Assembly: GCF_008386695.1 (NCBI RefSeq)
Contig: NZ_VUOC01000004.1
Span: 3,262,576-3,326,575, forward strand
From: Chitinophaga agrisoli
GTDB lineage: Bacteria > Bacteroidota > Bacteroidia > Chitinophagales > Chitinophagaceae
Length of the DNA stretch: 64,000 bases
Direction of reading: 5' to 3'
Of this stretch, positions 40,893 to 49,456 are shown piece after piece; the first letter of the stretch is position 1; every line of letters begins with the position of its first letter. The notes under the pieces are model-generated. The model saw only the letters and a program-made list of their open reading frames with translations. It searched no databases and was not told where the DNA came from. A program made the position numbers and the translations under genes.

Positions 40893-41627
40893 ATGACTAC
40901 AGCGATTGTAACAGGCGGCGGATCGGGCATAGGGCTGGCGATCACGGAAAAATTCGTACAACATAATATCCGCACCATCATCATTGGCAGGGATCTGAGC
41001 AAACTGCAGGCCGCACAGGAAAAACTGGGCGCGCTTTGCATTCCGGTAGCGGCAGACCTCTCTGATCTGGGCGCCATCCCTGCCCTGGTAAACAAGATCA
41101 CCGCACAGTACGGACCCGTACAGGTATTAGTGAACAATGCAGGCATTAACCTGAAAAAGCTATTTACAGACGTTACGGATGATGATTTCCAACGGATCTT
41201 AACCACCAATGTAACCGCCGTATTTGCCCTCTCCCGTGAAATGGTAAAACATATGCGTACACTGGGCGGCGGCGCTATCATCAATATCAGCTCCATGGCT
41301 GCCCAATACGGCATCCCAAAAGTGATTGCCTATACCGCCTCCAAATCTGCCATTGAAGGCATGACAAAAGCCATGGCGGTGGAGTTATCGCCGGAGGGCA
41401 TACGGGTGAACTGTATAGCGCCTGGGTTTATTGCCACGGATATGTCGGCCAAGGCATTGAATGATGATCCGGAAAGAAAACAGAAGGTGATGTCACGCAC
41501 GCCGATGGGAGTGTTGGGAACACCGGCGGATATTGGAGATGCGGCCTTGTTTTTAGCAGGGAACGGCGCAAAGTATATTACTGGGGTAGTACTACCGGTG
41601 GATGGAGGTAATTCGGTGGGGTTTTAA
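40893..41627 (+). CDS. Short-chain dehydrogenase/reductase, uronate-pathway candidate
   Basis: 244 residues from ATG 40893; an alternative TTG at 40848 overlaps the GH67 stop and is less likely. The NAD(P)-binding TGGGSGIG, NNAGIN, catalytic S in NISSMAAQYG and the YTASKSAIEGM block (Tyr-x-x-x-Lys) are all present, and the NCIAPGFIATDM segment is typical of the classical SDR family. The pattern fits gluconate 5-dehydrogenase/KduD-like enzymes. Downstream of a GH67 gene it may act on glucuronate or a keto-acid intermediate, but the substrate is not provable here. A four-codon mini-ORF (MKKI, 40882-40896) ends by ATGA overlap on its start. Confidence 0.88.
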   Translation: MTTAIVTGGGSGIGLAITEKFVQHNIRTIIIGRDLSKLQAAQEKLGALCIPVAADLSDLGAIPALVNKITAQYGPVQVLVNNAGINLKKLFTDVTDDDFQRILTTNVTAVFALSREMVKHMRTLGGGAIINISSMAAQYGIPKVIAYTASKSAIEGMTKAMAVELSPEGIRVNCIAPGFIATDMSAKALNDDPERKQKVMSRTPMGVLGTPADIGDAALFLAGNGAKYITGVVLPVDGGNSVGF

Positions 41628-42152
41628 TTACCGCCCCACCACCACCGCATACATATTCGCCCTTCCATACACGGATGCCCGCTCTCCCAGCCGCTGTATA
41701 TCCATAAACCCCTCTTTATGGAATAACCGCAGCAGCTTATGATAACTCAGCGGGTAAGGCACCCAGCGGTTAGCAGCATCCGTATCGTACTCCACAATTA
41801 TAAAACGGCCATTTTCCTTCATATGCCGGCTGATCTGGCGGATAAATCCCCCCTGATCGGCCACATAATGCAGGGAATTGGCCATTAATATCCCGTCCAG
41901 GTCCTGGAAAGGCAACTCATTGGTCACAAAATCCAGCTGCAGCGGCTGTACCGCCACCCCTTCCGGAAATGGGGCCTCGTTGAGTATTACCCGTTGTTTA
42001 TCAACGGCATACAACTGACTCCCATCCGCCAGCATACTGGCCAGCGCGGCCGTAAACAGCCCTGATCCACAACCCAGATCTGCCCAGGTAACCGGGCCAT
42101 TGGGGGCTATTGTCCCGTCTTTTATAAGTGCTATTGCTTCCTTCAGTTCCAT
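41628..42152 (-). CDS. Class I SAM-dependent methyltransferase
   Basis: 174 residues, cytoplasmic. Motif I is ADLGCGSGLFTAAL near the N-terminus, with VDKQRVIL as the acidic motif II and LDGILMANSLHYV as motif IV. The fold is the methyltransferase_11/31 type. The substrate is unknown. It is convergent with the SDR gene, whose stop codon abuts its own stop, and divergent from dusB; neither relation gives a functional clue. The protein is short for the family, with a compact C-terminus. Confidence 0.88.
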   Translation of the reverse strand: MELKEAIALIKDGTIAPNGPVTWADLGCGSGLFTAALASMLADGSQLYAVDKQRVILNEAPFPEGVAVQPLQLDFVTNELPFQDLDGILMANSLHYVADQGGFIRQISRHMKENGRFIIVEYDTDAANRWVPYPLSYHKLLRLFHKEGFMDIQRLGERASVYGRANMYAVVVGR

Positions 42153-42167
42153 CCGCCAAAAAATGAA

Positions 42168-42175
42168 TATCTTTG
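42168..42175 (+). promoter_or_regulatory. -7 box of dusB
   Basis: TATCTTTG matches TAnnTTTG exactly, 22 bp before the TTG start of dusB. A clear -33 element is not seen. Confidence 0.65.
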
Positions 42176-42197
42176 CGGCGCAAATTACACTATTGGT

Positions 42198-43235
42198 TTG
42201 ATAAAGATCGGAAACATAACACTGCCTGAGTTCCCCTTATTGCTGGCTCCCATGGAGGACGTAAGCGATCCGCCTTTCCGCACGCTGTGCAAGGAAAACG
42301 GGGCTGACTTGATGTATACGGAGTTCATTTCCAGCGAGGGACTGATCCGTAATGCCATGAAATGCCGTCAAAAGCTGGACATTTTTGAGGAAGAACGCCC
42401 GGTAGGCATCCAGATCTTTGGCGGAGACGAAGACAGCATGGCCATGGCCGCTGGCATCGTAGACGTCACCAACCCAGACCTGCTGGACATCAACTACGGC
42501 TGTCCCGTAAAAAAAGTAGCCTGTAAAGGCGCCGGCGCGGGCGTGCTGAAAGATATAGACCTGATGGTGCGCCTTACGACCGCCTGCGTAAAAGCCACCA
42601 ACCTGCCGGTAACAGTAAAGACCAGGTTAGGTTGGGACGATGACAGCAAGAATATCGAGGAAGTAGCAGAACGCCTGCAGGATGTAGGCATTAAAGCCCT
42701 CGCCATCCATGGCCGTACCCGCAGCCAGATGTACAAAGGCCAGGCAGACTGGTCACTGATCGCCAAAGTGAAGAACAATCCCCGCATACATATCCCCATC
42801 TTTGGCAACGGCGATATCGACAGCCCGCAAAAAGCGCTGGAATATAAGAACCGTTATGGCGTAGACGGCATTATGATAGGCCGCGCCGCTATTGGTCACC
42901 CCTGGATCTTCCGTGAAATAAAACACTATGTGCAAACCGGAGAACTGTTACCCCCTCCTACCGTAGCTGAGCGTGTATACGTATGTAAGGAACATATGCG
43001 CCGGGCCATTGCCTGGCAGGGCCTGAAAGTAGGCGTTAACGAAATGCGCGGCCGTTATGCCAGTTATCTTAAAGGACTGCCAAACATCAAAGAATTCCGC
43101 AGCCGTCTGCTACTGCTGAATAGCCCGGAAGAAGTAGAGGCTGTGCTGGATGAGATCCTGGTGAAATATGAAGGCTTTGAAATGGAAAGGGCTCCCATCA
43201 CGCTGATCGATTATCATGAAAGATGCCCGTTGTAA
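42198..43235 (+). CDS. dusB: tRNA-dihydrouridine synthase
   Basis: 345 residues. FMN-binding and catalytic features are intact: LLLAPMEDVSDPPFR at the N-terminus, DINYGCPVKKV with the active-site Cys, LDINYGCP, and the GIMIGRAAIGHPWIFRE phosphate-binding segment. It reduces uridine to dihydrouridine in the tRNA D-loop, in the cytoplasm. The start is a TTG codon (42198): it gives the conserved opening IKIGNITLPEFP, and no ATG fits. This Dus type is called DusB in Bacteroidota, although some genomes label it DusA or DusC. Confidence 0.93.
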   Translation: MIKIGNITLPEFPLLLAPMEDVSDPPFRTLCKENGADLMYTEFISSEGLIRNAMKCRQKLDIFEEERPVGIQIFGGDEDSMAMAAGIVDVTNPDLLDINYGCPVKKVACKGAGAGVLKDIDLMVRLTTACVKATNLPVTVKTRLGWDDDSKNIEEVAERLQDVGIKALAIHGRTRSQMYKGQADWSLIAKVKNNPRIHIPIFGNGDIDSPQKALEYKNRYGVDGIMIGRAAIGHPWIFREIKHYVQTGELLPPPTVAERVYVCKEHMRRAIAWQGLKVGVNEMRGRYASYLKGLPNIKEFRSRLLLLNSPEEVEAVLDEILVKYEGFEMERAPITLIDYHERCPL

Positions 43236-43500
43236 GCCCTTCTAAAAAAAATAGTCCACCACTCTTGTAGACTAAATAATTTTTATCTAATATTGTACCG
43301 GCTTCTATAGCCAACACTCCGCGCTGCCGTTCTGCCCACCACTACAACAGCAGCCAGTCTATATCCTTGTGCACTGATCTGTAAGATCATAATATATATC
43401 ATAACCACAAATGGGTGACATGCAACAACCAATTAAAGGAAGCAGCCGCCTTGCGCGTCTATGCCGGCGCTGCCCGGCCATTTTTACACATACGGACTTA
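43236..43500. other. Gap before the antisense RNA and susC
   Basis: No gene found. It contains a TATCCTTG near 43359 that resembles a sense -7 box for susC, and a weak hairpin with a short T-run around 43460-43485. The susC leader would then be about 240 nt. Confidence 0.4.
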
Positions 43501-43533
43501 TAAAAAAAACCGGAATTGTTGCAGCAATTCCGG
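43501..43533 (-). terminator. Intrinsic terminator oriented against susC
   Basis: CCGGAATTG (43510-43518) pairs with CAATTCCGG (43525-43533), 6-nt loop; on the minus strand it is followed by eight T. No minus-strand gene needs it. Confidence 0.8.
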
Positions 43534-43603
43534 CGGATAAAACAAGGCTGAGCTAATTGGCAGCTGGTGAAAAACACCGGCCACCGCCTTATTGTTTATT
43601 ACC
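43501..43603 (-). ncRNA. Candidate cis-antisense RNA to the susC leader (copy 2)
   Basis: A TAnnTTTG box on the minus strand (43608-43615) abuts the susC start codon, and an intrinsic terminator on the same strand ends near 43501, defining an RNA of about 100 nt fully complementary to the susC leader. No protein-coding gene accounts for this terminator. The geometry matches copy 1 at 11729-11830: box at the start codon, U-tract 115 bp upstream. The sequences share CCGCCGGAA (here 43536-43528 on the minus strand) and a 5' TTGGT. A role in restraining susC expression is inferred from DonS-type RNAs of Bacteroides. Confidence 0.55.
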
Positions 43604-43607
43604 AATA

Positions 43608-43615
43608 CAAATATA
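43608..43615 (-). promoter_or_regulatory. Antisense -7 box at the susC start codon
   Basis: On the minus strand TATATTTG matches TAnnTTTG exactly and abuts the susC ATG. No good TTTG is seen at the -33 position, which weakens it. In sense the same bases read CAAATATA, also compatible with an A-rich initiation region. Confidence 0.4.
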
Positions 43616-46600
43616 ATGAAGATCGCCATTATGTCGTGGTTAGCCTTGCTGCCACTGATTACCTATGCGCAAAGTGAAAACAACAGTAACATCACGCTAT
43701 CGGGCGTTGTAATTGACGCACAGACAAAAACGCCGCTACCCGGCGCTACCATCCATCTTAAGAACACTACACACGACGGGGTAACAAATGACAAGGGGGA
43801 ATTTAACTTCTTAACCGGGCAGAAATTGCCTATCACATTTCAGCTTACCTACATCGGTTACAAACAGGCAGAAATCACCGTCAACCAGCGCACCAATATC
43901 GTACTGGCATTAGAAGCCGCCAATACACAGCTGAATGATGTAGTGGTAGTAGGTTATGGTACCCAGCAGCGTAAAAGCCTTATCAGCTCCATTGCCAAAG
44001 TAACCGCCGCAGATGTAAAGGATATTCCTGTAGCCGGCGTAGATGCCCAGCTGCAGGGTAAAGCCGCCGGCGTGCAGATCAACTCCAATACCGGCGTACC
44101 GGGCGATGGGGTGTTTATCCGCGTACGTGGCGCTACTTCCATCAATGCCAGCAATGATCCGCTATATGTAGTAGATGGTGTCTTTATCAACAATACCAGC
44201 CTGCAGACAGTGAACACCGGCGGCCGCGCTACCTCTCCTATTGCAGATATCAACCCCGCAGATATCGAAAGCATTGAGGTACTGAAAGACGCCAGCGCCA
44301 CTGCCATCTATGGCTCCCGCGGCGCTAATGGTGTGGTGATCATTACGACCAAACGGGGTAAATATGGTTCCAAACCAACCATCAACTTCAATACTTCTCA
44401 TGGCTGGGCATGGGCGCCACAACTGTGGGATCTCACCACCGGCCCGGAGCATGCTACTATAGTAAATGAGTTTTACCGTAACTCAGAACAGGATGCTATT
44501 GCCGCGGGCGACCAGGCAGGTATCACGAAATATGCACAGCTGCCTTTCCGCTCTGTTGCCTCCGGCGGCCGCGGCTTACCGGAAGAGCAAAAGACCTATG
44601 ACCGCCTGGGAGAGCTGTTCCGCACCGGCGCGCTGCATAATTATAACCTGTCATTACAAGGTGGTACCCAAACCAATAAATACTACCTGGGCGCCGGCTA
44701 CCAGCAGCAGGAAGCAGATATCAGGCCTATTAACTTTAACCGCGCCAGTTTAAAATTCAATTTCGACCAGAAGATAGGCGACCATGTACAGGTAGGTACC
44801 AGCAACAGCATTTACCGCACCTACCGCAACCAGGCCCGCTCCGGCGATGGCCCGCAGGGCGGTTTGCTGCAATCTGCCTTACATACGCCTACTTACCTGC
44901 CGGAACTAAACCCGGATGGTACACCCGCTCGCTACGCCGGTTTCGATAACCTTCAGGTACTGATCGATAATTATGATGTACATTCTACCAGCCTCCGTTA
45001 TATAGGTAACATCTATGCAGAAGCAGAGCTCCTGCCGGACCTGAAGTTCCGCACCAGCTGGAGCCTTGACTATAACCACTACGACGAATCCGAATACTGG
45101 AATAACCTTACCCAGCTGGGCGCGGCCCCTACCAATGGATTGGCCACTTCTGCCCTTACGCAGAACACTACCTGGATCAACGAGCAAACGCTGAACTACC
45201 GTAAGACCTTTGATGGTAAACATACCCTGGGCGTACTGCTGGGCAATACTTTACAGAGTAATATACAAAGCACTACCTCGGCGCAAGGCTCCGGTTTTCC
45301 CAGCAATGATTTTAAGCTCATCTCCGCAGCGGCTACCCGTACCGCGGACCAGGAATGGACCAAAGCTACGCTGGCCTCTTTTTTTGGCCGGATAGACTAC
45401 AACTACGCCGGTAAATATTTTGTAGAAGTAAGCGCCAGGGCAGATGGTTCCTCCCGCTTTGGGCAGCACCATCAATTCGGCTATTTCCCTGCTATTGGCG
45501 GCGCCTGGCGGCTGAAGGAAGAACCGTTCCTTAAGAACGTAAACACGATCAGCGATCTGAAGCTGCGCGCCAGCTATGGCCTTACCGGTAACCAGAATGG
45601 TATCGGCAATTTTGCTGCACAGGGACTGTGGTCCGGCGGCGCAGGCTACCCGGAGACCAGCGGCAGCAGCGACCAGGCAGGCATCTATCCGCTGCAGCTC
45701 TCCAACCCGGACCTTAAATGGGAAAAGACCAGCCAGGTGAATGTAGGCGTAGACCTGGGCTTATTCAACGACCGCTTAGGCATTGAGGTGAACCTCTACT
45801 CCAAGAACACCACCGATGCGCTGCTACAGCTGCCCGTAAACGCCATCTCTGGTTTTAATACCTATTACGCCAATGCCGGTAAAGTGGGTAACAAAGGCTA
45901 TGAAGTAGCCATTACCAGCATCAACGTGCGTAACAAACATTTTACCTGGCAAACCAATTTCAATATCTCTGGCAATAGCAATAAGATCAAAGAGCTGCCG
46001 GTGCCCGTCACCTATTATAACCGTGACTGGGTAAGATTACAACAAGGCTACTCCATGTACTCCTTTTGGCTCTATAAACAGCTGTACGTAGATCCGCAGA
46101 CCGGTAACGCCGTGTTTGAAGATGTGAATAAAGACGGCCAGATCACCACAGCAGACCGCCAGATCATGGGCAGCGCCATTCCCAAATTCTTTGGCGGTAT
46201 CAATAACAATTTTACCTATGGACCATTTGACCTGGGCATTGCATTCAGCTTCCAATACGGCAATGACGTCTATAACCTGAACCGCTTTTTTGGCGAAGGC
46301 GGCGGTACCCGAGACGCTAACCGCGTATTGTTTGCAGACCAGCTGAAACGTTGGCAAAAACCCGGCGATATTACAGATGTACCAAGGGTTACCGCCTATG
46401 GCAACAACTATACGCTGGAGCAGAGCAGCCGTTTCCTGGAAGATGGTTCTTTCCTGAAACTAAGCTCCCTCAGCTTTGGTTATAACCTTCCTAAAAGCCT
46501 TATCTCCAAAGCCGGCTTCCAGAACGTGCGGTTATACTTTATTGGCAGCAACCTGCTGATACTGAAAAAATATTCCGGCCCTGACCCGGAGATAAATGTA

Positions 46601-46687
46601 ACCAGCCTGCAGAACGTACAGGGCCTGGATCTGGGCACCCCGCCACAACCCAGGACCGTACAATTTGGGGTGAACGTAACGCTTTAA
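43616..46687 (+). CDS. SusC/RagA TonB-dependent transporter of the sulfur-linked operon
   Basis: 1023 residues from ATG 43616; the frame extends to a TTG at 43592, but MKIAIMSWLALLPLITYAQ is a proper signal peptide. A carboxypeptidase-regulatory-like domain (GVVIDAQTKTPLPGATIHLK) and the plug (VVVGYGTQQRKSLISSIA, YVVDGVFINN) lead into a long beta-barrel ending in GVNVTL. There is no STN domain, so it does not signal through a FecR protein, and no sigma/anti-sigma pair is nearby. It is the first gene of a six-gene operon with susD, two membrane proteins, a cytochrome and a SoxC-type enzyme, so its cargo may be a sulfur-containing or sulfated molecule (inference). Confidence 0.95.
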   Translation: MKIAIMSWLALLPLITYAQSENNSNITLSGVVIDAQTKTPLPGATIHLKNTTHDGVTNDKGEFNFLTGQKLPITFQLTYIGYKQAEITVNQRTNIVLALEAANTQLNDVVVVGYGTQQRKSLISSIAKVTAADVKDIPVAGVDAQLQGKAAGVQINSNTGVPGDGVFIRVRGATSINASNDPLYVVDGVFINNTSLQTVNTGGRATSPIADINPADIESIEVLKDASATAIYGSRGANGVVIITTKRGKYGSKPTINFNTSHGWAWAPQLWDLTTGPEHATIVNEFYRNSEQDAIAAGDQAGITKYAQLPFRSVASGGRGLPEEQKTYDRLGELFRTGALHNYNLSLQGGTQTNKYYLGAGYQQQEADIRPINFNRASLKFNFDQKIGDHVQVGTSNSIYRTYRNQARSGDGPQGGLLQSALHTPTYLPELNPDGTPARYAGFDNLQVLIDNYDVHSTSLRYIGNIYAEAELLPDLKFRTSWSLDYNHYDESEYWNNLTQLGAAPTNGLATSALTQNTTWINEQTLNYRKTFDGKHTLGVLLGNTLQSNIQSTTSAQGSGFPSNDFKLISAAATRTADQEWTKATLASFFGRIDYNYAGKYFVEVSARADGSSRFGQHHQFGYFPAIGGAWRLKEEPFLKNVNTISDLKLRASYGLTGNQNGIGNFAAQGLWSGGAGYPETSGSSDQAGIYPLQLSNPDLKWEKTSQVNVGVDLGLFNDRLGIEVNLYSKNTTDALLQLPVNAISGFNTYYANAGKVGNKGYEVAITSINVRNKHFTWQTNFNISGNSNKIKELPVPVTYYNRDWVRLQQGYSMYSFWLYKQLYVDPQTGNAVFEDVNKDGQITTADRQIMGSAIPKFFGGINNNFTYGPFDLGIAFSFQYGNDVYNLNRFFGEGGGTRDANRVLFADQLKRWQKPGDITDVPRVTAYGNNYTLEQSSRFLEDGSFLKLSSLSFGYNLPKSLISKAGFQNVRLYFIGSNLLILKKYSGPDPEINVTSLQNVQGLDLGTPPQPRTVQFGVNVTL

Positions 46688-46697
46688 AACTAACAAC

Positions 46698-48044
46698 ATG
46701 AACACACATAAATATATCATACCGCTGCTGGGCACTGTGCTGCTGTTCTCCTGCAAAAAGTTCCTGGATGTAGCGCCGCGCGATGCCGTATCTGACGAAA
46801 CCGCTGCCGTGATCACGGATGGCACCTCCGCCGCCAACGCCGTAAGAGGCCTGTACCGGGGAATAGCCGCCGATGGGTATTACGGCACCACTTTTCAGGC
46901 TATCGGTTATCTCTCCGGTGATAATATTGTATGGACCGGCTCTCAATCCATCGTACAGCAATTCATCAGCCATAATGTAAGGGCCGATAATGCCAGTATA
47001 GCTACTGCATGGTCTGCCATCTACGCGGTTATTAACCGCGCCAATCATATCATTACGGAAGTACCAACCGTTACAGACCCGTCCCTCACACCGGCGCTGA
47101 AAAACCAGTATACCGGCGAAGGTTATTTTGCACGCGCATTAGGTTATTTTGACCTGGCCCGCACCTGGGGCGGCGTACAGATCACTTTAACGCCAACCGT
47201 AACAGCCCAGGATAAATACGGTATCAAACGCAGCACCCTTCAGCAAACTTACGCGCAGGTATTAAGTGACCTGGTAGCGGCAGATTCCTTACTGCCGGAG
47301 ACCACCAATCGCGTACGCGCCACCCGTAAAACCGTCTGGGCCTTACGGGCCAGGTATCACCTGTACCGCCAGGAATGGGCAAATGCCGTTACATACGCCT
47401 CCAAATTGATAGACGATCCTTCGTATACGCTGCTATCCCCATACAGCGCCTGGTTCGCCAATAACGTAACAGGCACGGCGGAATCCGTTTTTGAAATGTC
47501 ATACAGCACCACCTATCCCAATACCCACCGTAACAGCTGGCAACCGCCGGCCAATAACGGCACACGGCAATGGGCGCCTAACGATGCTTTCCTGGCATTG
47601 GTGAACGATCCCACGATAGGCGGCAGCCGCAGCGCGCTGGTAGCTAAAACCTCCGCGGGCCTTTGGTATGGCAACCTGTACTACCGCCCTAACCCGGCTA
47701 CTGATCCTTCTTATGTTATCCGTATTGCAGAACTCTACCTGATCCGTGCAGAAGCCCGCGCACAGCTAAATGACCTGAATGGCGCGCTAAGCGATCTGGA
47801 TGCCGTACGTACCAGGGCCGGCCTGGGACATAGCGAAGCAGCCACTAAAGAAAACATACTGCTGGCCATAGAGAATGAAAGAAGGCTGGAATTTGCATTT
47901 GAGCCACACCGCTGGTTTGACCTGGTACGTACCGGCAGGGCCGCTGCTGTGTTGAATGTGACCAATCCTGACCGCCTGCTGATGCCCGTACCGGCGTCAG
48001 AAGTACTGAACGATAAAGACCTGGATCAGAATCACGGCTATTAA
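46698..48044 (+). CDS. SusD/RagB family lipoprotein of the sulfur-linked operon
   Basis: 448 residues, 10 bp after susC. Lipobox LLFSC (Cys19) marks an outer-membrane lipoprotein. SusD landmarks are present: the N-terminal segment GEGYFARALGYFDLARTWGG and the C-terminal ENERRLEFAFEPHRWFDLVRTGR. It is shorter than most SusD proteins (about 500-600), with a compact middle. It should cap the SusC pore and bind the operon's substrate. Its association with redox genes instead of glycoside hydrolases is unusual. Confidence 0.94.
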   Translation: MNTHKYIIPLLGTVLLFSCKKFLDVAPRDAVSDETAAVITDGTSAANAVRGLYRGIAADGYYGTTFQAIGYLSGDNIVWTGSQSIVQQFISHNVRADNASIATAWSAIYAVINRANHIITEVPTVTDPSLTPALKNQYTGEGYFARALGYFDLARTWGGVQITLTPTVTAQDKYGIKRSTLQQTYAQVLSDLVAADSLLPETTNRVRATRKTVWALRARYHLYRQEWANAVTYASKLIDDPSYTLLSPYSAWFANNVTGTAESVFEMSYSTTYPNTHRNSWQPPANNGTRQWAPNDAFLALVNDPTIGGSRSALVAKTSAGLWYGNLYYRPNPATDPSYVIRIAELYLIRAEARAQLNDLNGALSDLDAVRTRAGLGHSEAATKENILLAIENERRLEFAFEPHRWFDLVRTGRAAAVLNVTNPDRLLMPVPASEVLNDKDLDQNHGY

Positions 48045-48067
48045 TAGGTTATTATAAAATATTTCCC

Positions 48068-49432
48068 ATGACAACTGCCACGTACAACCCTGCACACACA
48101 CCTCCCGCAGCCACCGGGTGGAAGGAATATGAAAAGATCATACTCCGGGTGTTCTTTATTTACTTCCTGCTCCAGCTAATACCGCTGGACTGGAAATTCT
48201 ATCGCGATCTTTTTGCGATCAACTGGCTGCACCTGCAGTATGGCGATATCTTCCATATTGCGCATTACCTGCCCCGTTTCTTTGGCAGCGTGCCGCAGTT
48301 TACGGATGGTTTCATCTTCCTGCTCATCGCTATTATTGGCAGCGGAGTATGGACTTACCTGGACCGCAGGAATCATTACAACGTTAGCTACGATGCGCTG
48401 TATTACTGGCTGCGCGTACTGCTGCGCTACCGGCTGGCCATTGCCCTGCTGGTATATGGGCTTATTAAGTTCTTCCCCCTACAGTCGCCCTACCCTTCTC
48501 TTAGTAACCTGAATACACCTTATGGCGACTTTACTGAATGGAAGCTGTTCTCCCTGAGCCTGGGCATTGTACCCGGTTATGAGACCTTCCTGGGTTTAGT
48601 GGAGATCCTGGCGGCGGCATTGCTGTTATACCGTAAAACGGCCAGCGTGGGCGCATTTATCGTGTTGTTGTTTACCGGTAACGTGTTTATGTCTAACCTG
48701 GCTTATGGCGGCGGAGAAGCCGTATACAGCTTTTACCTGGTAACGCTGGCGCTGTTCCTGTTCGCCTATGATCTGCCGCGCTTAGTGAACCTGCTGGCGC
48801 TGGGCCGCCCTACCGCGCCCCCTCACTATAAACCCGCTTTTGATACGCCAAGGCTGCGGTATACCCGGCTGGCGCTAAAGACGTTTGTGATACTATTCTT
48901 CGGTGTATTATACGGCGCGCAGGCAGGCGCCGCGGCTACCTACCAATACCCCACCACACCGGGGCTAAGCAATACCAGCGGTTTATATAATGTACGCGAG
49001 TTCCGTCTCAATAACCAAACATTACCCTACAGCGATACAGATGCTGTACGCTGGCAGGATGTGGTATTTGAAAAATGGGCTACTATCAGCATCCGCTCCA
49101 ACCGCCCGGTAACGGTAGACAGCACCAACGTAGATAATATCTATGCTGCCGATAAGGACCGCACGTTTGAGCTGGAAGGATCCGCCGCCAGGCATTACTA
49201 CAACTATACGGCAGATACAGCACAGCAGATACTGACCCTCCACAACAGGAATAAACACCACCAGGAGGAGCAGTGGGTACTGCATTATAACCGGCCCAAT
49301 GACTCTACGCTTATACTAAGCGGCGCTAACCAGCAGCATGATTCCGTATACGTGGTACTGGACCGGATCAATAAAAAATACCTGCTGGAAGAAGTCCGTA
49401 AAAATGGCCGGGGCAGGTCCATCAAATTGTAG
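48068..49432 (+). CDS. DoxX-like integral membrane protein with C-terminal periplasmic domain (paralogue 1)
   Basis: 454 residues with seven hydrophobic helices in the first 300 residues (for example IILRVFFIYFLLQLIPL, FIFLLIAIIGSGVWTYL, LAIALLVYGLIKFFPLQ, FLGLVEILAAALLLYR). The GLIKFFPLQ and VEILAAALLLYRKTASVGA segments resemble the DoxX/DoxD family, some of which are subunits of a thiosulfate:quinone oxidoreductase. A last helix (FVILFFGVLYGA) leads to a C-terminal soluble domain of about 150 residues (VREFRLNNQTLPYSDTDAV, RWQDVVFEKWATISIRSN, HDSVYVVLDRINKKYLLE). The gene lies between susD and its paralogue. Function in quinone reduction or as a membrane anchor for the sulfite dehydrogenase is inference. 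Confidence 0.72.
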   Translation: MTTATYNPAHTPPAATGWKEYEKIILRVFFIYFLLQLIPLDWKFYRDLFAINWLHLQYGDIFHIAHYLPRFFGSVPQFTDGFIFLLIAIIGSGVWTYLDRRNHYNVSYDALYYWLRVLLRYRLAIALLVYGLIKFFPLQSPYPSLSNLNTPYGDFTEWKLFSLSLGIVPGYETFLGLVEILAAALLLYRKTASVGAFIVLLFTGNVFMSNLAYGGGEAVYSFYLVTLALFLFAYDLPRLVNLLALGRPTAPPHYKPAFDTPRLRYTRLALKTFVILFFGVLYGAQAGAAATYQYPTTPGLSNTSGLYNVREFRLNNQTLPYSDTDAVRWQDVVFEKWATISIRSNRPVTVDSTNVDNIYAADKDRTFELEGSAARHYYNYTADTAQQILTLHNRNKHHQEEQWVLHYNRPNDSTLILSGANQQHDSVYVVLDRINKKYLLEEVRKNGRGRSIKL

Positions 49433-49456
49433 ATCACCATCAGAAAAAACTTTCTT

